A DNA stretch of 64,000 nucleotides from Microvirga aerilata (GTDB lineage: Bacteria > Pseudomonadota > Alphaproteobacteria > Rhizobiales > Beijerinckiaceae). Both the position numbers and the translations under genes were made by a program. The notes under the pieces are model-generated. The model made no database searches. It was not told the DNA's origin and saw only the letters and a list, made by a program, of their open reading frames with translations. Of this stretch, positions 27,485-41,446 are shown in pieces. Where the stretch lies: positions 115,186 through 179,185 of the forward strand of contig NZ_JAEQMY010000006.1 of assembly GCF_016743775.1 (NCBI RefSeq). Direction: 5' to 3'. The first letter of the stretch is position 1; the number at the start of each line of letters is the position of its first letter.

Positions 27485-28099
27485 TCAATAAAGCGTGGTG
27501 CGCTGTCTCTCGGGCAGCGCCTTGTCATAGGTCTCGCCGCCCACCTCGTTGTTCGTGAGCGCCGCGAGGATTTGCCCAGCGCTCGGCAGGCTCTCGCGCG
27601 GCACGTGACGCGCCGGGTTCCACAGCTCCGAGCGCAGGATCGCGCGGGCGCACTGGAAAAACACCGTATCGACGGTGATCGCGACAACCGATCGCGGCGC
27701 CTTGCCGTCAACGGAAAAGCTCTCCAGCAGGCTCGGCTCGATGGAAATCACCGCACGCCCGTTCACCCGCAGGGTCTCGCCTATGCCAGGGATCAGAAAC
27801 AGCAGGGCAACTGCCGGGTCCTGCACGATGTTGCGCAGCGAATCGATGCGGTTATTGCCGCGCCGGTCGGGCATGAGCAGGGTCTTGTCGTCATGGATGC
27901 GAATGAAGCCCGGCCCGTCGCCGCGGGGCGAGCAGTCGAGCCCCTCCGGCCCGCGTGTGGCAAGCGCCGCGAAGGGGGAAGCCTCGATCATGGCGCGGTA
28001 TTCCGGCACGAGCCGGTCAGCCTCCTTGAGGAGCGAGGCCTTGTTGATCTCGCCATAAATGTCTTCGAGTTCGGACAGGCTGGTGATGATATGGGCCAT
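27485..28099 (-). CDS. Pyridoxamine 5'-phosphate oxidase-like FMN-binding protein
   Basis: A 204-residue split-barrel flavoprotein. The SPFAALATRGPEGLDCSPRGD strand-turn-strand and LLMPDRRGNNRIDSLRNI match the FMN-binding region of the MSMEG_1061-type PPOX subfamily, not PdxH. ATG 28099 gives the family length; the open frame extends 35 codons upstream without similarity. The substrate is unknown. It is divergent from the cyclase-fusion gene across 145 bases. Confidence 0.85.
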   Translation of the reverse strand: MAHIITSLSELEDIYGEINKASLLKEADRLVPEYRAMIEASPFAALATRGPEGLDCSPRGDGPGFIRIHDDKTLLMPDRRGNNRIDSLRNIVQDPAVALLFLIPGIGETLRVNGRAVISIEPSLLESFSVDGKAPRSVVAITVDTVFFQCARAILRSELWNPARHVPRESLPSAGQILAALTNNEVGGETYDKALPERQRTTLY

Positions 28100-28244
28100 G
28101 ATTCGGATTCTGCTTGTGAGGCGCTTAGGAATATACGGTTCGGCGCCTCGGTCCAGCGACTGTGATTTGACATTGGCGCGTGCGGCTGCACCTGCATAGC
28201 GCAAGCCAAGCCCCTGAAGCAGGATCGAGACCGGTCATTCGCCC

Positions 28245-29924
28245 ATGAAGCAAACCGAGACAAGACCTGCCGCCGAGGCGGCTTTGCTGAGGCGTCGCAT
28301 CCCCTGGCGGGAAATCCGCCTCGCCTCGGGCATGGTGCTCGCGGCCTTTCTCCTCACCCATTTCAGCAATCATGCCCTGGGGCTCGTTTCCATCGAGGCG
28401 ATGGAAGCCGGTCGCGCCTGGTTCAACCGCCTGTGGCGCAACCCGGTGGGCACGGTTCTCCTCTACGGCTCTCTTCTCCTCCACTTCCTGCTGGCGCTGC
28501 AGGCCATCTACCGCCGCCGCACCCTGCGTATGCCTGTCCGCGAGGCGGCGCAGCTGATCTTGGGCCTGAGCCTGCCCTTTCTCCTGATCGGGCATGTGAC
28601 CGGAACGCGGATCGAATGGGCCTTGACCGGCCACGATTCGGGATACCCCGAGGTGGTCAGAAATCTTTGGTTGCTGAGCCCGGAGATCGGCGCGCGCCAA
28701 GCGATTGCGCTCATCATCGCGTGGCTGCACGGATGCCTCGGCGTTTACTTTTGGCTGCGCCCGAAACCCTTGTTTCCAGCCTACGCGCTGCTGCTTTACA
28801 CGGGGGCCTTGCTTGTTCCCGTCCTGGCGCTGCTCGGCTTTGCGGAAGCCGGTCGGCAGCTTGGCGAAGCGCCGGAGCGGTTTCCCGTGAGCGCCGCGCC
28901 CGCGTCCAATCTCCTGCCTCTGATCGGACCAGGCCTCTATGCCTTTTTCGGCGGCCTTTTGGCTCTGACCATCGCCGGCCGCATCGTGCGCAGCGCCAAT
29001 CTGTGGTCGCGCCGGGTCCGCATCCGCTACCCCAACGATCAGGTCGTGACCGTGCCGGCGGGATTCAGCGTGCTGGAGGCCAGCCGCACGGCCGGGATTC
29101 CGCACATCTCGGTCTGCGGCGGGCGTGGCCGCTGTTCCACCTGCCGGGTGCGGGTGCTCGACGGCCTGCAGGACCAGCCGCCGCCCACGGCTCAGGAGCG
29201 GGGCACCCTCGCGCGCATCAAGGCTGGTCCCAATGTGAGGCTCGCCTGCCAGTTCAGGCCAATCGGCGAGATCGCCGTCGTGCCGATCCTGTCCACCGGG
29301 CGCAACGGCATGACGGCCCTGGTGCGCGCTGGACGGGCCCAGGGGCAGGAGCGGGAGGTCGCGGTGCTGTTCTGCGACCTGCGCGGCTTCACGGGCCTCA
29401 CGGAGAAGCGGCTGCCCTTCGACACGGTGTTCATCCTCAACCGCTACTTCGAAGCGGTGGACGAGGCGGTGGAGGATGCGGGCGGCTATATCGACAAGTT
29501 CATCGGCGACGGGGTTTTGGCCCTGTTCGGCCTGAGCACAACCCCGCAGGAGGCAGCCCGCCAAGCCCTCGACGCCGCACTCCGGATCAAGGCGGGGCTC
29601 GCCCGCCTCAACGAGGATTACGCCAGCGAGTTCGAGCATCCCTTACGCATCGCCATGAGCCTCCATGCGGGACCGGCCATCGTCGGCCAGATGGGCTACG
29701 GCCAGGCCACCAGCCTCACGGCGGTGGGCGACACCATCAACGCGGCGAGCCGCCTGGAGGGGCTCGCCAAGGAACTCGACGTGGAGCTGGTGATCTCCGA
29801 AGACCTCGCCGCCCGCGCCGGCCTCGACCTCTTCGGCCGCGATCGGCAGATCGTCTCTATTCGGGGCAGGGCCGCGCCTTTGGGGAGCTGGATCATTCCG
29901 CGGGTGGAGAACCTGGGGCGGTAG
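28245..29924 (+). CDS. Membrane-anchored 2Fe-2S ferredoxin / class III nucleotide cyclase fusion
   Basis: A 559-residue three-part protein. Residues 20-250 hold six membrane helices with histidines H39, H43, H80, H117 and H162 placed in or at the ends of helices, suggestive of haem b ligation (inference). Residues about 258-348 form a plant-type ferredoxin domain with C291, C297, C300 and C335. Residues about 370-555 form a class III cyclase domain with metal Asp D378 and D422, Lys K418, and the transition-state pair N499/R503, so catalysis looks intact. It should make cAMP (or cGMP) in the cytoplasm in response to electron flow or redox state. Start ATG 28245. It stands alone. Confidence 0.88.
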   Translation: MKQTETRPAAEAALLRRRIPWREIRLASGMVLAAFLLTHFSNHALGLVSIEAMEAGRAWFNRLWRNPVGTVLLYGSLLLHFLLALQAIYRRRTLRMPVREAAQLILGLSLPFLLIGHVTGTRIEWALTGHDSGYPEVVRNLWLLSPEIGARQAIALIIAWLHGCLGVYFWLRPKPLFPAYALLLYTGALLVPVLALLGFAEAGRQLGEAPERFPVSAAPASNLLPLIGPGLYAFFGGLLALTIAGRIVRSANLWSRRVRIRYPNDQVVTVPAGFSVLEASRTAGIPHISVCGGRGRCSTCRVRVLDGLQDQPPPTAQERGTLARIKAGPNVRLACQFRPIGEIAVVPILSTGRNGMTALVRAGRAQGQEREVAVLFCDLRGFTGLTEKRLPFDTVFILNRYFEAVDEAVEDAGGYIDKFIGDGVLALFGLSTTPQEAARQALDAALRIKAGLARLNEDYASEFEHPLRIAMSLHAGPAIVGQMGYGQATSLTAVGDTINAASRLEGLAKELDVELVISEDLAARAGLDLFGRDRQIVSIRGRAAPLGSWIIPRVENLGR

Positions 29925-29952
29925 AAGCTCAAGTCCTCAAGTAAAATCAACC

Positions 29953-30159
29953 TTATAGACGTTGGCGAAAAGAGACGGCGCCGCTCAGGATCGCCAGATC
30001 CTCCATTGAAATCGTTGCCTTGAAACAATCAGCAGCTTCAGCTGCTATTGCCCAAGCATGTTGAAATAGGGTTCTAAGCTGAACTTCTACCGTGGTTACT
30101 CTATAGAACAGTAGTCTGCCGCAGGTAGCGAACCTGAGCAATTCCCTTCCAACACTGAA
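29953..30159 (-). pseudogene. Remnant of a RelA/SpoT-domain protein
   Basis: On the minus strand a 68-codon frame beginning right after a stop reads RVTTVEVQLRTLFQHAWAIA and ends 30 residues later. VEVQLRT-x2-QHAWA is the conserved core of the RelA/SpoT (p)ppGpp synthetase fold, found near the end of the synthetase domain. Nothing resembling the upstream nucleotide-binding part is present in any frame to 30240. The stretch is more AT-rich than its surroundings. I read it as the 3' leftover of a degraded small alarmone-synthetase-like gene. It could be a chance match. Confidence 0.45.
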
Positions 30160-30240
30160 CTAAATTGGGAGAGAAAGCCTATCCATAATACTGATGTCGT
30201 CTCTCGCTAACGCCAAAAAAGAGAAGCGCGCACTAGACAA

Positions 30241-30268
30241 CAAAAAAGCGCGGCCGAAGCCGCGCTTT
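30241..30268 (-). terminator. pnp terminator
   Basis: A perfect stem AAAGCGCGGC / GCCGCGCTTT (30245-30254 and 30259-30268) with a CGAA loop is followed on the minus strand by T residues. It lies 27 bases past the pnp stop. Confidence 0.9.
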
Positions 30269-30294
30269 CTCTGTTTCAATCAGGCTTGATGCAA

Positions 30295-32469
<2,175 letters not shown>

Positions 32470-32688
32470 GCTTTTTCGTCTTTCATGACAGCAGGAGCGG
32501 GGGCTCGATGCCATGAGCAAGACGGCAAGAGGCTCCGCTGCGGATAACGCCCGCCTGCATAAGCCTCTTGCGATCCTGCCATGGTCATCGCGTCAACCGC
32601 CTCCTCAGAGGACACCGGGACCTCGTGGTCTTAACCGGTGCGAGCGAAGCGCTCAGACCTTGTCTGAGCATCCGCTCTGTTCTTGTTT

Positions 32689-32737
32689 GGGCATGATCTG
32701 GTCGAAAAACCGGGAACCACTTTTTCGGATCATGCCC
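32689..32737. repeat. GCATGATC-type palindromic repeat
   Basis: GGGCATGATC (32689-32698) and GATCATGCCC (32728-32737) form a perfect 10-bp inverted repeat around GGTCGAAAAACCGGGAACC-like sequence. A shorter relative is at 42158-42190. I recall similar palindromes being common in Rhizobiales intergenic DNA. Confidence 0.6.
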
Positions 32738-32742
32738 GAAAG

Positions 32743-32767
32743 CCGTCCGGAGCCGGGCTCCGGACGG
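32743..32767 (-). terminator. 25-bp perfect hairpin after rpsO
   Basis: CCGTCCGGAGCC and GGCTCCGGACGG are separated by one base, giving a 10-12 bp stem 17 bases past the rpsO stop. The minus-strand tail is only CTTTCGGG, so it is a weak intrinsic terminator or an RNA-processing/3'-protecting hairpin. Confidence 0.55.
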
Positions 32768-32783
32768 AAGTCCTTTGAAAAGC

Positions 32784-33053
32784 TTAGCGGCGGATGCCGA
32801 GCTTCTCGATCAGCGTGCGGTAGCGGCTCTCGTCCTTCTTCTTCAGATAGTCGAGAAGCGAACGGCGCGACGACACGAGCTTCAGGAGGCCACGACGGGA
32901 ATGGTTATCCTTGTTGTGGGTCTTGAAGTGACCGGTCAGGTTGTTGATCCGCTCGGTCAAAATGGCGACCTGCACCTCAGGGGAGCCGGTATCGCCAGCC
33001 TTCTGGGCGAATTCACTCACGAGCGCGTTCTTGCGCTCAGCCGTAATCGACAT
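32784..33053 (-). CDS. rpsO: 30S ribosomal protein S15
   Basis: An 89-residue ribosomal protein that binds the central domain of 16S r[22 protein letters not shown] and [20 protein letters not shown] are diagnostic. The length is exact for the family. In other Hyphomicrobiales it follows truB; here a gene on the opposite strand intervenes. Confidence 0.98.
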   Translation of the reverse strand: MSITAERKNALVSEFAQKAGDTGSPEVQVAILTERINNLTGHFKTHNKDNHSRRGLLKLVSSRRSLLDYLKKKDESRYRTLIEKLGIRR

Positions 33054-33348
33054 CGTCAGTCCTTTCAGGTTGGTTTTGTCAGGAGACCTTGAGCGTTTAA
33101 GGCTTCAGGCCGGTTCGTCCGGAAGGGCCGGGCCGGGATGTCGTCCAGCGCGGTCCGAACCCGGACGCGTCTTTCGGGGTCTTGAGCGTCCGAAAAGATG
33201 GCGCACCATACACGAAATGCGCATAAGTGCCAGAGGAAACATTTTGCCAAGCGGAGCAATAAGATAGGCCCGTCCGGCAAGGTTGGCCGGAACAAGTTTT
33301 CGCGGCCGCTGTTGGTGTCGGAGACCCCCAATATAGGAAGCTGACATC

Positions 33349-33894
33349 ATGACTGCCACCACTACAGGTATGGCCGACCTTACGTCCTCGGAAGACATCC
33401 GAAACATCTTCATCACCGGCCTGGAAAACGCCCATGCCCTGGAGAAGCAGGCCATTCAGCTCATGGAGCGGCAGGTCGAGCGGTTCGAGAACTATCCGGA
33501 AATGTCGGATCTGCTGCGCAGGCACATCACGGAGACGGAAGGCCAGATCCGCCGCCTCGACGAGGCCCTGCACTCCTTCGGTGCGGATCGCTCGATCCTG
33601 AAGGACATGGCCACCCAGTTCATGGCCAACCTGGCCGCGGTCGGCCATATGCCGATGGCCGACGAGGTGCTGAAGAACACCTTTGCCAACCACGCCTTCG
33701 AGAATTTCGAGATCGCGTCCTACAAGTCGCTGATCGCCATGGCTGAGGCGTCCGGGAACCAGAAGTTCATCCCGGCTCTCCAGGAGAGCTTGCGCGAAGA
33801 GGAGAGAACCGCTCAGGCGGTTTACGACATGATCGAGCCGATCACCCACAAGTTCCTGACGCGCTCGGCGCAGGGGCTGAAGGCCGACCGGTAA
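33349..33894 (+). CDS. Ferritin-like DUF892 (YciE/YciF-type) protein
   Basis: A 181-residue four-helix-bundle protein. Metal-ligand-type acids and histidines occur in the ferritin-like pattern: E26 and H29 in GLENAHALEKQ, E62 in ITETEGQ, H115 with E118 in NHAFENFE, and E149/E152. Enterobacterial homologues are stress-induced and structurally rubrerythrin-like; biochemical function is unclear. It is the only plus-strand gene between pnp and metK, inserted between truB and rpsO, so it needs its own promoter in the 295-base gap upstream. A GGAAG sequence precedes ATG 33349. Confidence 0.88.
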   Translation: MTATTTGMADLTSSEDIRNIFITGLENAHALEKQAIQLMERQVERFENYPEMSDLLRRHITETEGQIRRLDEALHSFGADRSILKDMATQFMANLAAVGHMPMADEVLKNTFANHAFENFEIASYKSLIAMAEASGNQKFIPALQESLREEERTAQAVYDMIEPITHKFLTRSAQGLKADR

Positions 33895-33904
33895 AGCCCA
33901 AAAG

Positions 33905-33942
33905 CGTCATCCCGGACGGCCAAGCCGATCCGGGATGACGCA
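33905..33942. repeat. REP-like palindrome, best copy
   Basis: A perfect 12-bp inverted repeat (GCGTCATCCCGG at 33905-33916, CCGGGATGACGC at 33931-33942) lies between the convergent DUF892 and truB stops, with ACGGCCAAGCCGAT in the middle. It probably also acts as a bidirectional 3'-end hairpin. Confidence 0.75.
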
Positions 33943-33944
33943 GT

Positions 33945-34865
33945 TCAGGCACCCAGATTAAAAACCCGGTGCGGCACCAGCTCGCCGCGCTCCACATCGC
34001 CCACGGCCACAAGCACGCCGTTGCAGGTGGCGTAAACCTTGCCGGAGAGCGGAGCTTCGCGCCCGCGCAGGATGATAGACTGGCCGCGCATCAGGCGGCC
34101 CGCCATGTCGCGGCTCACCATAATCGACGGGATCTCGCTCAAGGCGATCTCCACGGGCCGCAGGGCTGCCGGATCGGTGGCGAGATCGTCAACCGTCACC
34201 GCATCGTGCTCAGTGAACGGCCCGACACGGGTGCGTCTCAGCGCCGCAATGTGGCCGAGGCAACCGAGCGCCCGCCCGAGGTCGCGGGCAATGGCCCGAA
34301 CATAGGTGCCCTTGCCGCAATCGGCCTCGATCACCGAACGGTTGCCGTCATGGTGCACGAGGGCAAGACGGTCGATCTCGACCGTGCGCGGCTGCAGTTC
34401 CACCACCTCGCCGTCACGGGCAAGATCATAGGCGCGCTCGCCGGCGATCTTGATGGCGGAAAAGCGGGGCGGTACCTGCTGAACCGAGCCTGTGAAGCGG
34501 GGCAGGAGGGCCTCGATCTCCGAGGGCTGGGGAAGCTTGTCGGTCCGCTCGACCACCTCGCCTTCGGTGTCGTCCGTCGTCGTCTCCGCACCCCACGCTA
34601 CGGTGAACACGTAGGATTTACGCCCGTCCATGACGAAGGGAACAGTCTTTGTCGCCTCACCCAACGCGATGGGCAATATGCCGGATGCGAGCGGGTCGAG
34701 GGTGCCGGCGTGACCCGCTTTCTTGGCCGAGAGGCCGCGCTTCACCACCGCGACCGCGTGGGTCGAGGTCATGCCGACGCCCTTGTCGAGGATGATCCAT
34801 CCGTTGACGTCGCGCTTCTTCGGCCGGTCGCCTTGCGGGCGCCGTACGGGGCGTTCTTCGCTCAT
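33945..34865 (-). CDS. truB: tRNA pseudouridine(55) synthase
   Basis: A 306-residue enzyme that isomerises U55 in the T-loop of tRNAs. The [15 protein letters not shown] motif contains the catalytic Asp (D57). The N-terminus is basic ([12 protein letters not shown]). It overlaps rbfA by 4 bases (ATGA), continuing the nusA-infB-rbfA-truB order. Confidence 0.97.
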   Translation of the reverse strand: MSEERPVRRPQGDRPKKRDVNGWIILDKGVGMTSTHAVAVVKRGLSAKKAGHAGTLDPLASGILPIALGEATKTVPFVMDGRKSYVFTVAWGAETTTDDTEGEVVERTDKLPQPSEIEALLPRFTGSVQQVPPRFSAIKIAGERAYDLARDGEVVELQPRTVEIDRLALVHHDGNRSVIEADCGKGTYVRAIARDLGRALGCLGHIAALRRTRVGPFTEHDAVTVDDLATDPAALRPVEIALSEIPSIMVSRDMAGRLMRGQSIILRGREAPLSGKVYATCNGVLVAVGDVERGELVPHRVFNLGA

Positions 34866-35299
34866 GAATCCTGCTCGTCGTTGTCGTCCTGGGACACGGC
34901 GGGGCCGGGTCTGCCCGTATCTCGGGCCACCCGCTCCGTGCGCAGCAGCGCGTCGATGCGCGCAGCCTCATCGAAGCTTTCGTCGCGCAGGAAGCGCAGG
35001 TCGGGAGCGAATTTCAGGTTCACCCGGCGGGCGACCTCCTGGCGCAGGATCTTCTTGTTCTTGTCGAGCGCCTTGAGCACCGCCTGTTCGTCCCGCCCGC
35101 CGAGGGGCATGACATAGGCTGTGGCGAGCTTCAGGTCCGGCGACATCCGCACCTCGGGGATGGTGATGACGTTCTTCGTCAGCACGTCGTCCTGAATATC
35201 GCCGCGGGAGAGAACCTCGGCCAAGGCATGGCGGATGAGTTCTGCGACGCGTTGCTGGCGCTGGGAGGGTCCTGTGGTTTGTTCGAAACGTTTAGCCAT
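34862..35299 (-). CDS. rbfA: Ribosome-binding factor A
   Basis: A 145-residue KH-like protein needed for late 30S maturation and cold growth. [18 protein letters not shown] and the [14 protein letters not shown] strand are typical. ATG 35299 has GGAGG six bases upstream; the ATG two codons earlier sits directly against it. The C-terminal tail is acidic and disordered. Preceded by infB. Confidence 0.95.
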   Translation of the reverse strand: MAKRFEQTTGPSQRQQRVAELIRHALAEVLSRGDIQDDVLTKNVITIPEVRMSPDLKLATAYVMPLGGRDEQAVLKALDKNKKILRQEVARRVNLKFAPDLRFLRDESFDEAARIDALLRTERVARDTGRPGPAVSQDDNDEQDS

Positions 35300-35408
35300 G
35301 ATCATCCTCCGGGATTGGACCGGATCCTGCAAAAGGGTCATGGCCGGGAAAAGGTCCCGGCCATGACGATTGAGTTTAGGTTTATTGGAAAAAGGGCTGG
35401 AAGCGGGC

Positions 35409-38320
<2,912 letters not shown>

Positions 38321-38324
<4 letters not shown>

Positions 38325-38992
38325 TCCGCCTCAGTTCCTGCGGTTTTCATAATCGTGGGTTCGCCGGTCTCGTTGCCGAGGCCAGTTTGATCGGCTTCGA
38401 TGCCGCAATAAGAGCGGTATCGATGCCATCGGTTCAGAAAGCCGTCGCTCCCAGCGCCCGCGACGAGGGCAGCATGTATCACATGTGACCGGCCTAATGC
38501 CAAATCCAATTCGTCATTTGACAGTTCTTGGATGACCGGAAAGCCTGATATTGCCTCGCCGAGGCGTTTTCGCAACTGGTTTGCTAATTTTCTTCGCCCA
38601 TCATCGGCCGCTTCTGCGGCATGAATAAGGGCAACAATGGGCTTATCCGTGATCGCCGACTCAACTTTGTGGAAGCCGGTGATCACCGCGCCTGCCTTGT
38701 TGGCCAGCGACAGACCCTGCCGCAGGTCGTCCCGAAGCAGGCGCTCGATGTCTCTGGCCAGGGTCTCGGGAGCCCTGGCTTCGGTCTTGAAGGCACGGGA
38801 GAAGAGGCGGCGTTTGGCCGCTTCCTCCACCACGTCGAGGCGAGCCGTAACCCAGGCCCCGCGGCCCGGCAGCTTGTGCTTGAGATCGGGCACGACCTGG
38901 TTGTCGGGCCCGAGGACAAAGCGGATCAGTCCCGCGGGGCTGTTTGCCTCGCGGGTGACGATGCAGGTGCGCTCCGGTTCATGCCGCGGCAC
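38321..38992 (-). CDS. YlxR (DUF448) RNA-binding protein
   Basis: A 223-residue protein. The YlxR fold (about 1-80) carries the RTCIVTRE motif and the GRGAWV turn. The C-terminal part (about 85-180) resembles an L7Ae-like domain, giving the two-domain alphaproteobacterial form. It is thought to act in RNA binding near NusA; the exact role is unsettled. The start is GTG 38992. It sits 29 bases after nusA and overlaps infB. Confidence 0.9.
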
Positions 38993-39021
38993 GGATGCTG
39001 ACCTCGCTTTGCCATCGCCGG

Positions 39022-40641
39022 TTAAGAAGGCTGAGCCTCGGTCTCGGCTTCTTCAGCCGATCCCTCGGTCTCCACGATCTCTTCCGGCTGCTCGATCCAG
39101 CCCGCCTTCACGCGGGCTGCCATGATCATGTTCTCCGCATCCGCGCGGGAAACGTCGAAACCATCCAGCGCGCCCTTGTAGCGGGTTGCCTCCTGGCCTC
39201 GGCCTTCCGTCCAGCCGACGAGATCGTCGGTGGCGCAGCCGGCCAGATCCTCGACGTTCTTGATGTCGTTCTCACCGAAGGCCACCAGCATGGCGGTGGT
39301 GACGCCGTCGATCTCCTTCAGATCGTCGGCAACGCCCAGCTCCTTGCGGCGGGCCTCGTTCTCGGCCTCGATGCGGCCGAGGTACTCCTGCGCACGGCTC
39401 TGGATCTCGGCGGCCGTGTCCTCGTCGAAGCCCTCGATGGAGGCCACTTCGGCGGAGTCCACATAGGCGATTTCCTCGACCGAGCGGAAGCCTTCCGAGG
39501 CGAGCAGCTGGCCCACGACCTCGTCCACGTCCAACGCGTTCATGAAGAGCTCGGTGCGCTCGGCGAATTCCTTCTGGCGGCGCTCCGATTCCTCAGCCTC
39601 CGTCAGGATGTCGATGTCCCAGCCGGTGAGCTGCGAGGCGAGGCGCACGTTCTGGCCGCGGCGGCCGATGGCCAGCGAGAGCTGGTCGTCAGGCACCACC
39701 ACCTCGATCCGGTCGGCCTCCTCGTCGAGCACCACCTTGACCACCTCGGCGGGCTGGAGCGCGTTGACGATGAAGGTCGCCTGATCGGGGGACCAGGGGA
39801 TGATGTCGATCTTCTCGCCCTGGAGCTCGCCCACCACGGCCTGGACGCGGGAGCCACGCATGCCGACGCAGGCGCCGACCGGATCGATGGAGGAATCGCG
39901 CGAGATCACGGCGATCTTGGCACGCGACCCCGGATCGCGGGCAACCGCCTGCACCGTGACGATGCCGTCATAGATCTCCGGCACTTCGGAGGCGAAGAGC
40001 TTGGCCATGAACTGCGGATGGGTGCGGGATAGGAAGATCTGCGGGCCGCGGGCTTCGCGGCGCACGTCGAACAGATAGGCGCGGATGCGGTCGCCGGGAC
40101 GGAAGGTCTCGCGGGGAATGAGCTCGTCGCGGCGGATGATCGCCTCGCCGCGGCCGAGATCCACAATCACGTTGCCGTACTCGACGCGCTTGACCGCGCC
40201 GTTCACGACGTCGCCAATGCGATCCTTGAATTCCTGGTACTGGCGGTCGCGCTCGGCGTCGCGCACCTTCTGCACGATCACCTGCTTGGCGGACTGCGCC
40301 GCGATGCGCCCGAAATCGAAGGGCGGCAGAGTGTCGGCGATCACGTCGCCCACCTGGGCCGCCGGGTTGTGGCGGGTGCGGGCCTCGGCGAGGGAAATCT
40401 CGCGGGAGTCGTTCTCGATCGCGCCGTCCTCAACCACGAGGAGGTGCCGCGACAGGCGCAGCTCGCCGGTCTTCGGGTTGATCTCCGCATGGATGTCTGT
40501 TTCCGCCCCATAGCGGGACCGGGCAGCCTTGGCGATGGCGTCCGCCATGGCGTCAAGCACGATCTGCTTGTCGATCACCTTCTCGCGTGCGACCGCATCG
40601 GCGATCTGCAAGAGTTCAAGCCTGTTGGCGCTAATAGCCAT
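39022..40641 (-). CDS. nusA: Transcription elongation/termination factor NusA
   Basis: A 539-residue RNA polymerase-binding factor for pausing, termination and antitermination. It has an N-terminal RNAP-binding domain (about 1-130), S1 (about 135-200), two KH domains (about 230-345; the second near [14 protein letters not shown]) and C-terminal acidic repeats (about 360-510). It follows rimP by 12 bases, the classical rimP-nusA-infB operon. Confidence 0.97.
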   Translation of the reverse strand: MAISANRLELLQIADAVAREKVIDKQIVLDAMADAIAKAARSRYGAETDIHAEINPKTGELRLSRHLLVVEDGAIENDSREISLAEARTRHNPAAQVGDVIADTLPPFDFGRIAAQSAKQVIVQKVRDAERDRQYQEFKDRIGDVVNGAVKRVEYGNVIVDLGRGEAIIRRDELIPRETFRPGDRIRAYLFDVRREARGPQIFLSRTHPQFMAKLFASEVPEIYDGIVTVQAVARDPGSRAKIAVISRDSSIDPVGACVGMRGSRVQAVVGELQGEKIDIIPWSPDQATFIVNALQPAEVVKVVLDEEADRIEVVVPDDQLSLAIGRRGQNVRLASQLTGWDIDILTEAEESERRQKEFAERTELFMNALDVDEVVGQLLASEGFRSVEEIAYVDSAEVASIEGFDEDTAAEIQSRAQEYLGRIEAENEARRKELGVADDLKEIDGVTTAMLVAFGENDIKNVEDLAGCATDDLVGWTEGRGQEATRYKGALDGFDVSRADAENMIMAARVKAGWIEQPEEIVETEGSAEEAETEAQPS

Positions 40642-40653
40642 CGAGGTCGCTCC

Positions 40654-41277
40654 TTAATTCGGTTTCGTCTCGGACGGGTCGCGCGGCTCGGGCGCCTCCA
40701 CCACATCCGTATCTTCATCAAGATCGTCCGTGGTCGGCGCCGTTCCCCGGCGCAGCGATTCACGGATCAGGTCGTCGGTCATCACGAGGTGGGCTTCGCC
40801 CAGATCGGTCAGGGGCAGGCGCGCGATGGGATCGAGGCCCTCCTTCACGTCCGGCAACTCGACCACGAGCATTCCATTCTCGATGCCCCGGAGAAAACCC
40901 CGGAATCGCTTGCGGCCCGCCAGAGGCACGGCCATCTCGATCTTGGCGTCATAACCGGTCCAGCGCTCGAAATCGCTGACGCGCACGAGCGGACGGTCGA
41001 TGCCCGGCGAGGAGATTTCCAGGTAATAGGCCTGGGGAATCGGATCCTCGAGGTCCAGAACCGGCGAGATCGCCCGGCTCACGGTCTCGCAATCGGAAAC
41101 CGACATGGTGCCGTCCGGCCGCTCGGCCATGATCTGCACGGTGCATCCATTCGTGGCGGTGACCCGCACACGCACGAGGTTGAAGCCCAGATCCTCGATC
41201 ACGGGCTCGACGATTGCCGCCACCCGGGCGGCCACGCCGTTTTCGGTAATCAGCCGCTTGTCGCGTTCGTTCGTCAT
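40654..41277 (-). CDS. rimP: Ribosome maturation factor RimP
   Basis: A 207-residue 30S assembly factor, longer than the usual 150-170 because of an acidic, disordered C-terminal tail ([20 protein letters not shown]). The [14 protein letters not shown] motif is diagnostic. ATG 41277 is preferred over ten upstream codons that overlap the leader terminator. First gene of the nusA operon. Confidence 0.95.
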   Translation of the reverse strand: MTNERDKRLITENGVAARVAAIVEPVIEDLGFNLVRVRVTATNGCTVQIMAERPDGTMSVSDCETVSRAISPVLDLEDPIPQAYYLEISSPGIDRPLVRVSDFERWTGYDAKIEMAVPLAGRKRFRGFLRGIENGMLVVELPDVKEGLDPIARLPLTDLGEAHLVMTDDLIRESLRRGTAPTTDDLDEDTDVVEAPEPRDPSETKPN

Positions 41278-41305
41278 GGCTCTCCGCACGCCCCGGCCTT
41301 CAAAC

Positions 41306-41336
41306 AATAAAAAAGAGCGGACCCGGCGGGGCCCAC
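41306..41336 (-). terminator. Terminator/attenuator in the rimP leader
   Basis: On the minus strand, GTGGGCCC-CGCC-GGGTCCGC (an 8-bp stem with two G-U pairs) is followed by TCTTTTTTATT. It lies 29 bases before the rimP ATG and 170 bases past trmB. It either ends trmB transcripts or attenuates the nusA operon. Confidence 0.65.
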
Positions 41337-41446
41337 TCCTGAACAGCAGCTTTACACTGCAACCAGAGCTGACAAGAGCAATATACTGATTCCAAGCTCA
41401 AAATGCAAGGATGGGATCCGTCAGGCTGTCGAAGCGCCGGAGGGTC

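Larger units (their letters stand above)
32470..32783 (-). other. rpsO-pnp intergenic leader (no gene)
   Basis: This 314-base gap has no supportable gene. It holds the pnp leader, a 49-base palindromic repeat (32689-32737) and a very strong hairpin (32743-32767). Their order on the minus strand is hairpin, repeat, then about 220 bases of leader to pnp. Confidence 0.6.

Noticed and set aside
28125..29639. 504-codon minus-strand frame over the cyclase fusion
   Set aside because: His/Gln/Ala-rich mirror frame; the plus-strand protein has complete catalytic motifs.
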